Part shown: one piece after another, positions 10,152 to 18,956 of the stretch | How the letters are laid out: every line of letters starts with the position of its first letter | Numbering within the stretch: position 1 is the first letter of the stretch | Source: Legionella fairfieldensis ATCC 49588 | GTDB lineage: Bacteria; Pseudomonadota; Gammaproteobacteria; Legionellales; Legionellaceae | Direction of reading: 5' to 3' | Length of the DNA: 64,000 nucleotides | Assembly: GCF_000621525.1 (NCBI RefSeq) | Contig: NZ_KK211299.1 | Coordinates: 49,323-113,322, forward strand | Translations under genes and position numbers: made by a program | The notes under the pieces: generated by a model | The model's input: the letters and a program-made list of their open reading frames with translations, nothing else | Databases searched by the model: none | What the model was told of the DNA's origin: nothing

Positions 10152-10487
10152 TATCGTCTTTTCACTTTTACCGAATCGTTATCAGTAGGCACACCGGTTA
10201 TTATGGCAAGAATTCCAGTTACTACTGAACTTATCACCGATCAAGATTTGCAAAATATTATGTTATTCGACCCCTATAATTGGCGTGATTTGGCACTGCG
10301 CATTGAATGGGGACTTAATAATCGACAAACATTGCTTGCTAAACAGAAGGATATTTTTAATCGGTTAATGCAACGAAGCTGGCGGGATGTTGTTGATGAA
10401 TACGTGATGATTTTAGATGAGTTATCGAATCATCATCGAATAAAAACTCATCAATCAATGGCAAGAAAGGCGCTTTGTTTGACATGA
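10152..10487 (+). pseudogene. C-terminal remnant of a GT-B glycosyltransferase
   Basis: An ATG at 10203 would give a 94-residue protein, but glycosyltransferase-like sequence in the same frame begins upstream of it. From 10152 the frame reads through FTESLSVGTPVIMARIPV, the donor-binding 'E(A/S)L..GTPVI' stretch of GT-B enzymes. It continues to FDPYNWRDLALRIEWGLNN and the usual C-terminal RSWRDVVDEY helix. A TGA at 10149 closes the frame, and neither a start nor a ribosome site precedes the homology. This is therefore the last ~110 residues of a glycosyltransferase whose first ~250 residues are gone. Translation of the 94-residue piece cannot be excluded. Confidence 0.7.
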
Positions 10488-10588
10488 GCTGTTTTCACGT
10501 GTACGAAATACATCGGCGGATTGTTCCATAGCGGTGGATTTTCTGTTAAGTATATTAATATGTTTCTTTGATTAACGAATGAGTAAAT

Positions 10589-11074
10589 ATGCCTTCTTTT
10601 GATATTGTTTCAGAAATTAATGAAGTAGAACTGCGTCACGCGGTAGAGAACGCAGTGCGGGAAATGGGTACGCGCTTTGATTTTCGTGGTGTTGAATCAA
10701 GTATAGAGTTGAACGAGTTGACGGTCACTTTAAAATCAGAATCTGATTTTCAGGTACGGCAGTTAGAGGACTTGTTTCGTAATCACTGTACCAAACGTGG
10801 GGTAAGTGCGGCTGGAGTAGATATGGAAGAAGAACCTGTTCATAGCGGTAAAATGTACTCTCTCTCCATGACCTTTAAACAAGGCATTGATCAACCGACT
10901 GCCAAAGAAATTGTAAAGTTAATTAAGGACAGTAAAATAAAAGTGCAGACGTCCATACAAGGCGATAAAATTCGCGTTACTGGAAAAAAACGAGATGATC
11001 TACAGGAAGCAATTGCTTTGCTAAAAAAATCAGACATTGAATTACCGTTGCAATTTGATAATTTTCGTGATTAA
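10589..11074 (+). CDS. yajQ: YajQ-family nucleotide-binding protein
   Basis: A 161-residue cytosolic protein beginning MPSFDIVSEINEVELRHAVEN and ending LPLQFDNFRD, both hallmarks of the family. It has two ferredoxin-like half domains. Family members bind nucleotides and tRNA, and some bind cyclic di-GMP and act with a transcription regulator in virulence control. Which of these applies here is not visible. Single gene. Confidence 0.95.
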   Translation: MPSFDIVSEINEVELRHAVENAVREMGTRFDFRGVESSIELNELTVTLKSESDFQVRQLEDLFRNHCTKRGVSAAGVDMEEEPVHSGKMYSLSMTFKQGIDQPTAKEIVKLIKDSKIKVQTSIQGDKIRVTGKKRDDLQEAIALLKKSDIELPLQFDNFRD

Positions 11075-11581
11075 CGTTTTCGAAATTCTCTGAGTAAGGC
11101 GACAGGAATACTCTTTGTAAGCACTTACTACTAGTTTTGGATTTAAAAAACAGCCTGCATGGTCTATTATAAACTATATAGGTAATGGCTGATCCTGGCT
11201 GAACCAAAATACAATTGCAGTTAGGAGATCAGTTTGAGGTGTGGTGTGTATACCTGTCTTACGAGGCAGGGAACCTGAAGCTCCTCATAGATCGCCACGG
11301 TAGAGGTTACTTTTGCGGCTCAGATGATCAGGACGTCGTTGCCTCATTTACTCTGATTAAAATGAATTAGTCTGTTCCTTGTTAGTCATTTCTTGCTCTT
11401 TCCTCTGTCTTACCTTCTCCTTTTAGAGGCACTAACATTTTAGTCTGATAGTTTCATGTTCATTAAACAGTCGCTGCTTTTTAAGATAATGTATCCTCCA
11501 GGGAAGTTCACTAAATAGTTGTTTTGTGCAATTTAAATTCTTGTGGTATAATTATTTGGCAAACTATACAAGGATGCGATC
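11075..11581. other. 507-bp intergenic region, possible structured RNA
   Basis: No protein-coding frame is convincing here. A 6-bp hairpin, CCTGTC with GGCAGG, lies at 11253-11270. GAGGTG (11236-11241) can pair with TGCCTC (11340-11345, using G-U pairs) to close a ~110-nt domain. The segment after 11346 is pyrimidine-rich. A promoter for the lipoprotein gene occupies the last 60 bases. The sequence does not match SRP RNA, tmRNA, RNase P or a tRNA. Confidence 0.35.
11524..11552 (+). promoter_or_regulatory. Sigma70-type promoter of the lipoprotein gene
   Basis: TTGTGC (-35, 11524-11529) is separated by 17 bp from a perfect TATAAT (-10, 11547-11552). The -10 is preceded by TGG, giving an extended -10. 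It lies 29 bp upstream of the ATG. Confidence 0.7.
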
Positions 11582-11875
11582 ATGAAAAAAATAATTATCG
11601 CTGCATTAGTGTTTGTACCTGCAATGTTTCTTACGAGTTGTCGAGTCAACGAAGCAGCCTATTACCCTGGCTATTATAACAGTGATTATGTTTATTCCGT
11701 AGGTTATTATGGCTATCGTCCTTACTGGGGAGGTTATTCCGGAGGATGGGGTAATGCGGGTTACTGGAGCGGTTATCGTGCTTATAACCGTGGTTGGGTC
11801 GGTCGCGGTTGGGGCTGGGGAGGCCGAGGCTGGGGTGGCCATGGCTGGGCTCGTGGTTGGGGCCATCATAGATAA
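11582..11875 (+). CDS. Small Gly/Trp/Tyr-rich lipoprotein
   Basis: A 97-residue precursor. The N-terminus MKKIIIAALVFVPAMFLTSC is a lipoprotein signal ending in an LTSC lipobox, with the modified cysteine at residue 20. The mature part is low-complexity: tyrosine-rich first (YYPGYYNSDYVYSVGYYGY), then repeated GW/GRGWG units ending in HHR. Such proteins are exported and anchored to a membrane; function is unknown. It has its own promoter and a strong terminator, so it is monocistronic. Confidence 0.8.
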   Translation: MKKIIIAALVFVPAMFLTSCRVNEAAYYPGYYNSDYVYSVGYYGYRPYWGGYSGGWGNAGYWSGYRAYNRGWVGRGWGWGGRGWGGHGWARGWGHHR

Positions 11876-11891
11876 CAAGTCATCCTGGAGG

Positions 11892-11937
11892 TTGCCTCTT
11901 TTCCTCTCGTATTGGGAAAAGAGGCAAATTTATTTTT
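11892..11937 (+). terminator. Rho-independent terminator after the lipoprotein gene
   Basis: TTGCCTCTTTTCC (11892-11904) and GGAAAAGAGGCAA (11915-11927) form a perfect 13-bp stem with a 10-base loop, followed by ATTTATTTTTATT. Confidence 0.85.
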
Positions 11938-12094
11938 ATTCTTAAGCAAACGGAATACCATAAGCCTTTCTGTATTGAGTGCTTGTAAAAAACATATCTT
12001 TCAAAAAACCATCTTTCCCCACGTAACTGTGCTAAAGTAAAAATCATGGGGCTAATTTATCATTAATTGATTGCAATGGCTGCTGGAAACTAAC

Positions 12095-13000
12095 ATGAAA
12101 GGCTGGATTTTATACAAGCGTCATAAAGCGGAATTAACAGAAGCCGATCATGGAGTGAATCGATTATTGGCTGTAGCAAATCGATTGCAGATTGACTTGG
12201 AAGTATATCGGCCAGAACAATTTGAGCTTGTCATTAGCCGTGATGATAAAAAAAGCATCTTGCTGGATGATTCCCGTACTTCCCTGCCTGATTTTTTGCT
12301 ACCACGTTTAGGTGCCGAAACCTCTTATTTTGCTTTGGCTATTATTCGGCAACTGGAAAAATTAGGTGTTTACACCTGTAATCATTCTACCGCAGTTGAA
12401 ATAGCAAGAGATAAAATGTTTGTAAGCCAGTTACTTTCTCAAAGTGATTTACCTACTCCAAAAACCATGTTAGTCAAGTTCCCTGTGTCCGTCAATGTCG
12501 TAGAGCGTGAGATTGGCTTTCCCTTAGTCATTAAAACTCTTTCTGGTACACGGGGCATCGGCATTCATTTATGTGAGTCAGCACAAAGTTTTAGAGATTT
12601 AATGGGGTTAATTGCCTGTCACGGAGGTAGTTGTCAAATGATTCTCCAGGAATTTATTGCGACTAGTTACGGTCGTGACTTAAGGGTATTTGTTATAGGG
12701 GGCAAAGTAATCGGCTGTATGCAGCGAACCGCCAAAGATAGTTTTAAAGCGAATTATTCACTCGGTGGAGAGGTAGCTCCTTTTCCAATCACTGCTGAAA
12801 TTGAGCGTTTGGCTCTTGATTGTGCTAATTTATTTAATCTGGAAATTGCCGGTATTGATTTACTATTTGATACACAGGGTTTTAAAATCTGTGAAGCTAA
12901 TTCTTCTCCCGGATTTAAGGGCATGGAGCGAGCAACCGGACAAAATATTGCTTTACAACTCTTGGATTATGTAAAAAAAATTACCCTCTCTCGTACCTAA
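12095..13000 (+). CDS. RimK-family ATP-grasp ligase
   Basis: A 301-residue protein from the ATG at 12095 (MKGWILYKRHK); a TTG 24 bp earlier would add eight residues unlike the family. The ATP-grasp domain shows FPLVIKTLSGTRGIGIHL (ATP lysine and glycine-rich loop), FIATSYGRDLRVFVIGGKVIG and the metal-binding FKICEANSSPGFKGMERATG near the C-terminus. The family joins amino acids to proteins or peptides; E. coli RimK adds glutamates to ribosomal protein S6. The N-terminal domain differs, so the substrate is open. A hairpin terminator follows at 13157. Confidence 0.85.
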   Translation: MKGWILYKRHKAELTEADHGVNRLLAVANRLQIDLEVYRPEQFELVISRDDKKSILLDDSRTSLPDFLLPRLGAETSYFALAIIRQLEKLGVYTCNHSTAVEIARDKMFVSQLLSQSDLPTPKTMLVKFPVSVNVVEREIGFPLVIKTLSGTRGIGIHLCESAQSFRDLMGLIACHGGSCQMILQEFIATSYGRDLRVFVIGGKVIGCMQRTAKDSFKANYSLGGEVAPFPITAEIERLALDCANLFNLEIAGIDLLFDTQGFKICEANSSPGFKGMERATGQNIALQLLDYVKKITLSRT

Positions 13001-13107
13001 AGCGGTGCTTAATTTACAAATTGTTCCTAAATAATGAAATAACTTGAAATAGTAACATAATTAATGGTACTACAAGATGATAGGTTTGCAATTAGAAACG
13101 GGCATTA

Positions 13108-13131
13108 ATCTCTGGTTTTATCTCTGGTTTT
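13108..13131. repeat. 12-bp tandem duplication
   Basis: ATCTCTGGTTTT occurs twice in perfect head-to-tail order. It lies in the gap between the RimK-like and ankyrin genes. No function is evident. Confidence 0.8.
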
Positions 13132-13156
13132 AAAAAAGTATTTTGAAATCTTAGAT

Positions 13157-13192
13157 ACACTTATCAATTTCTGATTTGATAAGTGTTTTGCG
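13157..13192 (+). terminator. Hairpin terminator candidate after the RimK-like gene
   Basis: ACACTTATCAA (13157-13167) and TTGATAAGTGT (13176-13186) form a perfect 11-bp stem with an 8-base loop, followed by TTTGCG. The weak T run lowers certainty. Confidence 0.55.
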
Positions 13193-13260
13193 ATGAGGGT
13201 TTTCATGTCCGCTGCGCACCAAGACCTTTTTTACTCATATCTATATCTAAGGAAGTACTA

Positions 13261-14976
13261 ATGATTCATGATGATCTGAAAAAACTTATAAAAGAACTTA
13301 GTGCTACGAATGATGATCAAGCTTATTCTCAATTGCTGAAAAACCAAGCCACTCAAATTGCCGAAGAAATCAAATCCGGAAATAGCAGCCAAATTAACTT
13401 AGTATTTCAGCTACTATTAGATAATCAACTCGATTATCTAATTAACCAAGCTTTTTTAATCTTATTAGCCCATGGAAACCAACCACAAATTCTTGAGGTA
13501 TTTATCTCTATTTTGAATTATTATGAAGACGAGTGCCGTAGAATGTTAGATTTTAAGTGCATGAAGTACATCATGCAGTCCAAAAAAGACGAATTAATTC
13601 GAGCGGCCATTGATTGCGCATTGACAATAAACAGTCGAATCATTCCTTTTTGTTTTGTGCAATTGCTTGAGCATCATAAAACAGAGTTGATGCGGCCAAC
13701 CGATAATTTGATTAAAACCAGCCATTTAGCAAAATACTTTCTACTGGATGATTCTTTATATCTTGAGCCGAGAGAGTATTTCCAAGCGCTATGGCGCCTC
13801 CATACTTTAGGAAAAATATCTTTTCTGCCGTTACCAGATATCCTGCCTTCTTCTTTTTCGACTACCACAAATTATTTCCAGGCATTGGTTAACCATAAAA
13901 ATTGTTACCAGTTATTCTTGAGTTTGGTGGCAAAACCAGAGCTAGCCATCCAAAAAGATGAAAACGGTGATACTTTATTGCATGCCTATGTGAGTTTAGG
14001 ATATTGTAATGCGTCTACGGGAACCCTGCTTGCATTCACCCCTACTCTAGATTTATCTGTTAGTGATAGAATGGAGAATAATGCCTTACATGCAGGAGTA
14101 CAAGCTTATTATCACCAGAGAAGCTGCTGGTACCACAAGGATTTACTCGCTGATTTATTAAAAAGAGCGGAGGAGGATTCTTACGCTTTAAATAGACCTA
14201 ACAGCAAAGGATTGACCCCACTGGGTTTACTTTTGGCTCATCGAGATTTTTTTATCGATAGAGGATATGGCAAGCATTCAACCATGGTATATGCAGTGAA
14301 ACTATGGCTAGCGGGGAGTAATCTATTGCAAATCAACCAATGTAATGCCTTAACCTGTATCGAAGAGAACTCCTTTCCAATTCATTATCAAACACGTTTT
14401 AGTACTCTAGACATTTTAAATCATCTAATCGAGTACTTGGAAAATAATAATTATCAAAAGGATTGGCAACAATTTAAAAATCTTCTCGCCTTAAAAGAAC
14501 ATGATATTTTTCAGGTAATCAATTTATTTGTACAAAAGCAACTTCCAGAGGTCTGGTACGCTACCTTAAATGGCTTAGTCAATTTTCTTCATCAAGCTCA
14601 AAATGCCGGAGTTTGTTTTAATGTAATGAATGAACAACATCAGACTCCTTTTGCCATTTTACTTTCGCAGGGTGGTCTTACCAACAAAACAACTTATCGA
14701 AGCGCGCTGAAAATGCTCGAAGGCGGTGCTAACCCATTTTTATGTGCATCTAATGAAACATGTAATCCTATTGCTATTTTAATCAAGAGAATTGATAAAT
14801 GGGATGCCCCTGAAGAGATGGATTATATGAAACAAGAGTGGTTTTATTTTGTGCAAAACGCTCGGCGGAATTTTCCAAGCACAAAACTAAGCGAACTCTC
14901 ACTCTTCATCCCACCTAAAACAAAAATAGAAAAACAAGTGCTAACAAACGAATCGTTAATGCCCCTTCATCAATAG
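13261..14976 (+). CDS. Ankyrin-repeat protein, candidate effector
   Basis: A 571-residue protein from the ATG at 13261, which has an AAGGAAG site; an upstream TTG at 13183 lies inside the preceding hairpin and was not used. Ankyrin-like units appear from about residue 235: DENGDTLLHAYVSLGYCNA, then SDRMENNALHAGVQAYY, then NSKGLTPLGLLLAHRDFF, with a later one near residues 455-500 (NEQHQTPFAILLSQGG). The first 220 residues are helical and unrecognised. No signal peptide or membrane segment is seen. Ankyrin proteins are common Legionella Dot/Icm substrates that bind host proteins; secretion is inferred from genus and architecture only. Confidence 0.7.
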   Translation: MIHDDLKKLIKELSATNDDQAYSQLLKNQATQIAEEIKSGNSSQINLVFQLLLDNQLDYLINQAFLILLAHGNQPQILEVFISILNYYEDECRRMLDFKCMKYIMQSKKDELIRAAIDCALTINSRIIPFCFVQLLEHHKTELMRPTDNLIKTSHLAKYFLLDDSLYLEPREYFQALWRLHTLGKISFLPLPDILPSSFSTTTNYFQALVNHKNCYQLFLSLVAKPELAIQKDENGDTLLHAYVSLGYCNASTGTLLAFTPTLDLSVSDRMENNALHAGVQAYYHQRSCWYHKDLLADLLKRAEEDSYALNRPNSKGLTPLGLLLAHRDFFIDRGYGKHSTMVYAVKLWLAGSNLLQINQCNALTCIEENSFPIHYQTRFSTLDILNHLIEYLENNNYQKDWQQFKNLLALKEHDIFQVINLFVQKQLPEVWYATLNGLVNFLHQAQNAGVCFNVMNEQHQTPFAILLSQGGLTNKTTYRSALKMLEGGANPFLCASNETCNPIAILIKRIDKWDAPEEMDYMKQEWFYFVQNARRNFPSTKLSELSLFIPPKTKIEKQVLTNESLMPLHQ

Positions 14977-15097
14977 AACATTTATTGGCTCCTTTGTAAG
15001 AAAGGAACCTTAGCGAATAACGATTCCGTTAATTTAACCTTAGTTCGTTCTTTTATCACGGAGTGCGCGAATCCCTCCTCGATACCTCGAACAGCGA

Positions 15098-15667
15098 TTA
15101 TTCTTTTGCCCGGGAAACATATTCTCCTTTGCGAGTGTCCACTTTAATTAATTCACCTGTCTGTACAAATAAAGGAACGCGAACTACGGCGCCAGTCTCA
15201 AGGATTGCCGGTTTACCTCCCCCGCCAGATGTATCTCCTTTAAGACCTGGATCTGTTTCGGTAATAGTGAGAATAACGAAATTGGGTGGCATGACCTGAA
15301 TAGGCTCATTATTCCACAAAGTCACAATACAAAGATCTTGTTCTTTTAACCATTGCAAGGCATCGGCAAGCGTTTCAGAATTGATTGCGTATTGTTCGAA
15401 ACTATCAGGAACCATGAAGTGCCATAATTCACCGTCGGTGTAGAGGTATTGCATTTCCACATCGGCTACATCCGCGGAGGGTAAAGTTTCGCCCGTTTTA
15501 TAAGTGCGTTCAACGACACGACCTGTTTTTAAGTTACGGATTTTGACACGAGTAAATGCTTGTCCTTTACCGGGTTTAACAAACTCGCAATCGACAATGC
15601 TGCAAGGGGCATTATCAATCATTACTTTTAAGCCATTTTTTAATTCATTGGTACTATAGGTAGCCAT
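15098..15667 (-). CDS. efp: Elongation factor P
   Basis: A 189-residue protein with the KOW-like and two OB-fold domains of EF-P. It binds between the ribosomal P and E sites and rescues stalling at consecutive prolines. Lys34 in KPGKGQ is the site that receives (R)-beta-lysine. The C-terminal signature [21 protein letters not shown] stretch is present ([12 protein letters not shown]). It is divergent from epmB, which encodes the aminomutase making the beta-lysine, with an 86-bp shared upstream region. Confidence 0.98.
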   Translation of the reverse strand: MATYSTNELKNGLKVMIDNAPCSIVDCEFVKPGKGQAFTRVKIRNLKTGRVVERTYKTGETLPSADVADVEMQYLYTDGELWHFMVPDSFEQYAINSETLADALQWLKEQDLCIVTLWNNEPIQVMPPNFVILTITETDPGLKGDTSGGGGKPAILETGAVVRVPLFVQTGELIKVDTRKGEYVSRAKE

Positions 15668-15753
15668 CAGCGCTCCGTGGTTGAGATTTTATTGCAATTT
15701 CGTTAGAGTTCACGCCAGTTTATCAATTTTGTACAATTAATGCGAGATTCTCT

Positions 15754-16722
15754 GTGACCTGGCAAAAAATTCTGGCTCAAGGGTTTACTTCCGTCAATGA
15801 ATTGCTGGCGTTTTTATCTTTACCCTCAAGCTTAGGTGATCCTATTGCGGAAAAACAATTTAAAACCCGTGTGCCGCGCGGCTTTGCTGCCCGTATGCAA
15901 CGCGGAAATCCTCATGATCCTCTTCTTTTACAAGTGCTTGCTACGGTAGAGGAATTACAGCCGGTTACCGATTTTGTTACCGATCCATTGGCCGAAACGT
16001 TAGTTAATCCTTTACCAGGACTCATTCATAAATATCAAGGACGTGTTTTACTGACCTTTACCGGTGTTTGTGCGGTTAATTGTCGTTATTGTTTCAGGCG
16101 CCACTTTCCTTATCAGGTTAATAATCCTGGACGAAAAGGCTGGCAGACAATCGTTGATTATCTTGCCAAAGATAAAAGCATTAAAGAGGTTATTTTAAGC
16201 GGCGGTGATCCGTTGTTGGCAACGGACGGTGTGTTACGTGATTTTATTCATCAACTGGAAACAATCCCTCATATACAGACTTTACGTTTTCATACCCGTA
16301 TTCCGATAGTATTACCTGAGCGGATTAATGAGTCCTTTTTAGCAATACTGGCCACTACGCGGTTACAGAAGGTAATAGTTTTGCACAGTAATCATGCTCA
16401 GGAATTAGATCATACAGTGCAGCAAACCTGTCATGCATTACGTCACGTGGGATGTCACCTGCTTAATCAATCTGTATTGCTAAAATCAATTAATGATAAT
16501 GCGATTATCCTGGCCGCTTTAAGTGAACGGTTATTTCATTGTGGCGTTTTACCGTATTATTTACATGTCCTTGATAAGGTAGCGGGGGCGGCTCATTTTG
16601 ATTTGCCAGAATCCAGCGCCTTGCTTATTCATCGACAATTACAAAGTAAATTACCCGGTTATCTTGTGCCTCGTTTAGTGAGAGAGGAGCCCATGAAGCC
16701 CAATAAGACAATTTTAGCTTAA
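15754..16722 (+). CDS. epmB: EF-P (R)-beta-lysylation protein, lysine 2,3-aminomutase
   Basis: A 322-residue radical-SAM enzyme using a GTG start; the nearby ATG at 15740 is out of frame. CAVNCRYC (C106, C110, C113) is the 4Fe-4S/SAM motif. The C-terminal HVLDKVAGAAHF carries the PLP lysine. It converts L-alpha-lysine to (R)-beta-lysine, which EpmA attaches to EF-P Lys34. The divergent neighbour is efp; epmA is not in this window. Confidence 0.95.
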   Translation: MTWQKILAQGFTSVNELLAFLSLPSSLGDPIAEKQFKTRVPRGFAARMQRGNPHDPLLLQVLATVEELQPVTDFVTDPLAETLVNPLPGLIHKYQGRVLLTFTGVCAVNCRYCFRRHFPYQVNNPGRKGWQTIVDYLAKDKSIKEVILSGGDPLLATDGVLRDFIHQLETIPHIQTLRFHTRIPIVLPERINESFLAILATTRLQKVIVLHSNHAQELDHTVQQTCHALRHVGCHLLNQSVLLKSINDNAIILAALSERLFHCGVLPYYLHVLDKVAGAAHFDLPESSALLIHRQLQSKLPGYLVPRLVREEPMKPNKTILA

Positions 16723-16748
16723 GCGAATTTATTCGCTTAAGCTAAAAT
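16711..16748. terminator. Perfect 18-bp palindrome between epmB and ppk
   Basis: ATTTTAGCTTAAGCGAAT (16711-16728) and its exact complement ATTCGCTTAAGCTAAAAT (16731-16748) are separated by only TT. The left arm includes the last codons and stop of epmB. There is no separate T run, but the site lies between convergent genes, so a bidirectional terminator or a mobile repeat are both possible. Confidence 0.6.
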
Positions 16749-16850
16749 GGGTTAAGCAGTATATTTAAATTCAACGAACAATTGATTTGCTTTAATTACC
16801 GAAGTGTCTGAATTATTCAAGCAAAATTTGGCAGATGGCAGTCAATGAGG

Positions 16851-18917
16851 CTACTTCTCGGTTTTTTCATACCATTCCAGTAATTTCTGCTGGGCGCTAT
16901 ACGAGCTGCCTCCTGTTATTTGTTTGTAGCTACCATTAGTCTGCATTTCCCAGGCATCGACATTATCTCTGAGGTAATTTTTAAAAATTTCCTGTTTAAT
17001 ACGTTTGCGACAATTTTCATCAAGAATAGGGAACATCACTTCAATGCGCGTGTATAAGTTACGCTCCATGAAATCAGCGCTGGCGCAATAATAATGTTCT
17101 TCGTCTTGCATGCGGAAATGGTACACGCGGTGATGTTCAAGAAAACGTCCTACGATTGAAATGACACGAATGTTGTCAGAAATACCAGTCATTCCCGGTT
17201 TTAAGCAGCAGACTCCTCGTACGAGTAAATTAATTTTTACACCGGCCTGCGATGCCTCATAAAGTGCTTTTATCATCGTCTTATCGGTTAAGCCGTTAAC
17301 TTTAATGTTAATTTCTGCTTCTTTACCAGAGCGGGCTACTCCACTACAGGCATCGATAAGTTGCAGTAAATTCTTTTGTAAGGTGAACGGTGAATGACAT
17401 AGCGCTTTCAGTTTAACAGTTTTACCAAGACCTGTGAGCTGTTGAAAAATAATTTGAGTATCGGCTGTAATGGTTGGTTCACTGGTTAATAGACCGAAAT
17501 CAGCATAGCGTTTGGCAGTTTGTTCATGGTAATTTCCGGTTCCCAGATGAACATAACGCTTTAATTTTCCATGGGTTCGGCGAACAACAAGGGTCATTTT
17601 AGCATGGGTCTTATAGCCTACGACGCCATAAAGGACAAGGATACCTGCTTCGTGCAAGTGGTTGGCAAGCTTTAAGTTGGATTCTTCGTCAAATCGCGCG
17701 CGTAATTCAATAACGGCAGTAACTTCCTTGCCTGAACGTGCCGCCTCTATTAAGGCTTTTACCATAACCGATTCAGAGTGGGTACGATAAAGGGTTTGTT
17801 TAATCGCTAAAACCGCGGGATCAGTGGCAGCCTGACGGACAAAATCGATTACCACATTATAACTTTGATAAGGATGATGAAGTAAAATATCCTGTTCATC
17901 CAATACGCTAAATAAATTACGTTTATAAGCAAAAGCGGGATATTGAGCCACAAAAGGAGGGTAGTTGAGGTCAGGGCGATCAATCCGGTTGATTGCGCTA
18001 AAATAACGTTGCAGATTGACTGGCCCATCACAATAATAAGCGTCTTCATGATGCAGGTGGTGCTTTTGCAGCAGAAAATCAACAATAGGGGCTGGACATT
18101 GGCTATCAATTTCAAGACGTACCACATGACCATAATGGCGGGAAAATAACTCTCGTTGCACTGCAACAGCCAAATCCTCTATTTCCTCCTCGCGTAAAAA
18201 TAAATCACTATTGCGAGTTAAACGAAAAGGATAGCAACCGTTTATCTCCATACCGGGGAACAGGCTATGAATATGCGTTTGAATAATCGATGATAAATAA
18301 ACAAAGTAATTACCTTGTTCGCACAGCTCGGAAGGTAGACTAATCATTCTGGGTAACGATCGCGGGGCATGAACAACCGCATAATCAATGTTACGATCAA
18401 ACGCATCTTTTCCTTGCAGTGAAATGATAAAATTTAAACTTTTATTAAACAGACGCGGAAAAGGGTGCGCCAAATCCAGGGCAATGGGACTTACAATAGG
18501 TAAAATTTCATTTTTAAAATAATGTTTGGCCCAGAGGTGAATATCTGAAGTCCATTCTTCTGAAGAAAGAAAATGGATATTTTCCTTCTTCATTGAGGGC
18601 ATGAGTTCTTTGTTAAAAATGTGATAGAGTTCATCACTCAATAAGTGCGCTTTTTTACTCAGTTGACTGAAAATCTCATCGGCTCGCAGCCCGTCAATAT
18701 TGAGTTTTCTTGATGATAAGGCAATTTTTTCTTTTAAACCCGCTACACGTATTTCAAAAAACTCATCCAGATTACCGCTGCAAATACAAAGAAATCTCAT
18801 TCGCTCAAGTAAAGGCACCTCTTCGCTTTTTGCGAGCTGTAATACCCGTTCATTAAAAGCAAGGGCTGTAAATTCACGGTTAATATAATAAGCCGGGTTA
18901 TCCAAATCAGTGCTCAT
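16851..18917 (-). CDS. ppk: Polyphosphate kinase 1
   Basis: A 688-residue enzyme that reversibly makes polyphosphate from ATP. The N-terminal domain begins YINREFTALAFNERVL, as in PPK1. H438 in GYKTHAKMTLVVRR is the phosphorylated histidine (E. coli H435), and a second HKD-type motif surrounds the HHRVYHFR region near residue 590. The length is normal. It is followed on the same strand by no gene and preceded, 40 bp upstream, by the chromate-transporter gene, so it may be the last gene of a three-gene operon. Confidence 0.97.
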   Translation of the reverse strand: MSTDLDNPAYYINREFTALAFNERVLQLAKSEEVPLLERMRFLCICSGNLDEFFEIRVAGLKEKIALSSRKLNIDGLRADEIFSQLSKKAHLLSDELYHIFNKELMPSMKKENIHFLSSEEWTSDIHLWAKHYFKNEILPIVSPIALDLAHPFPRLFNKSLNFIISLQGKDAFDRNIDYAVVHAPRSLPRMISLPSELCEQGNYFVYLSSIIQTHIHSLFPGMEINGCYPFRLTRNSDLFLREEEIEDLAVAVQRELFSRHYGHVVRLEIDSQCPAPIVDFLLQKHHLHHEDAYYCDGPVNLQRYFSAINRIDRPDLNYPPFVAQYPAFAYKRNLFSVLDEQDILLHHPYQSYNVVIDFVRQAATDPAVLAIKQTLYRTHSESVMVKALIEAARSGKEVTAVIELRARFDEESNLKLANHLHEAGILVLYGVVGYKTHAKMTLVVRRTHGKLKRYVHLGTGNYHEQTAKRYADFGLLTSEPTITADTQIIFQQLTGLGKTVKLKALCHSPFTLQKNLLQLIDACSGVARSGKEAEINIKVNGLTDKTMIKALYEASQAGVKINLLVRGVCCLKPGMTGISDNIRVISIVGRFLEHHRVYHFRMQDEEHYYCASADFMERNLYTRIEVMFPILDENCRKRIKQEIFKNYLRDNVDAWEMQTNGSYKQITGGSSYSAQQKLLEWYEKTEK

Positions 18918-18956
18918 CTCATTCCTTGAAACATTTTTAATATTTAAAGCTTATCA

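Noticed and set aside
11233..11346. 6S RNA-like strings (CCTGAAGC and GGTTAC...TGCGGC)
   Set aside because: The two conserved-looking parts are only about 30 nt apart, far too close for 6S RNA, and the long closing stem is missing.
11606..11945. Frames on both strands over the lipoprotein gene
   Set aside because: They are shadows of the Gly/Trp-rich coding sequence; only the forward frame has a promoter, ribosome site and lipobox.
17849..18166. 105-codon minus-strand ORF inside ppk
   Set aside because: It lies in another frame of the well-supported ppk gene and has a composition typical of a shadow frame.
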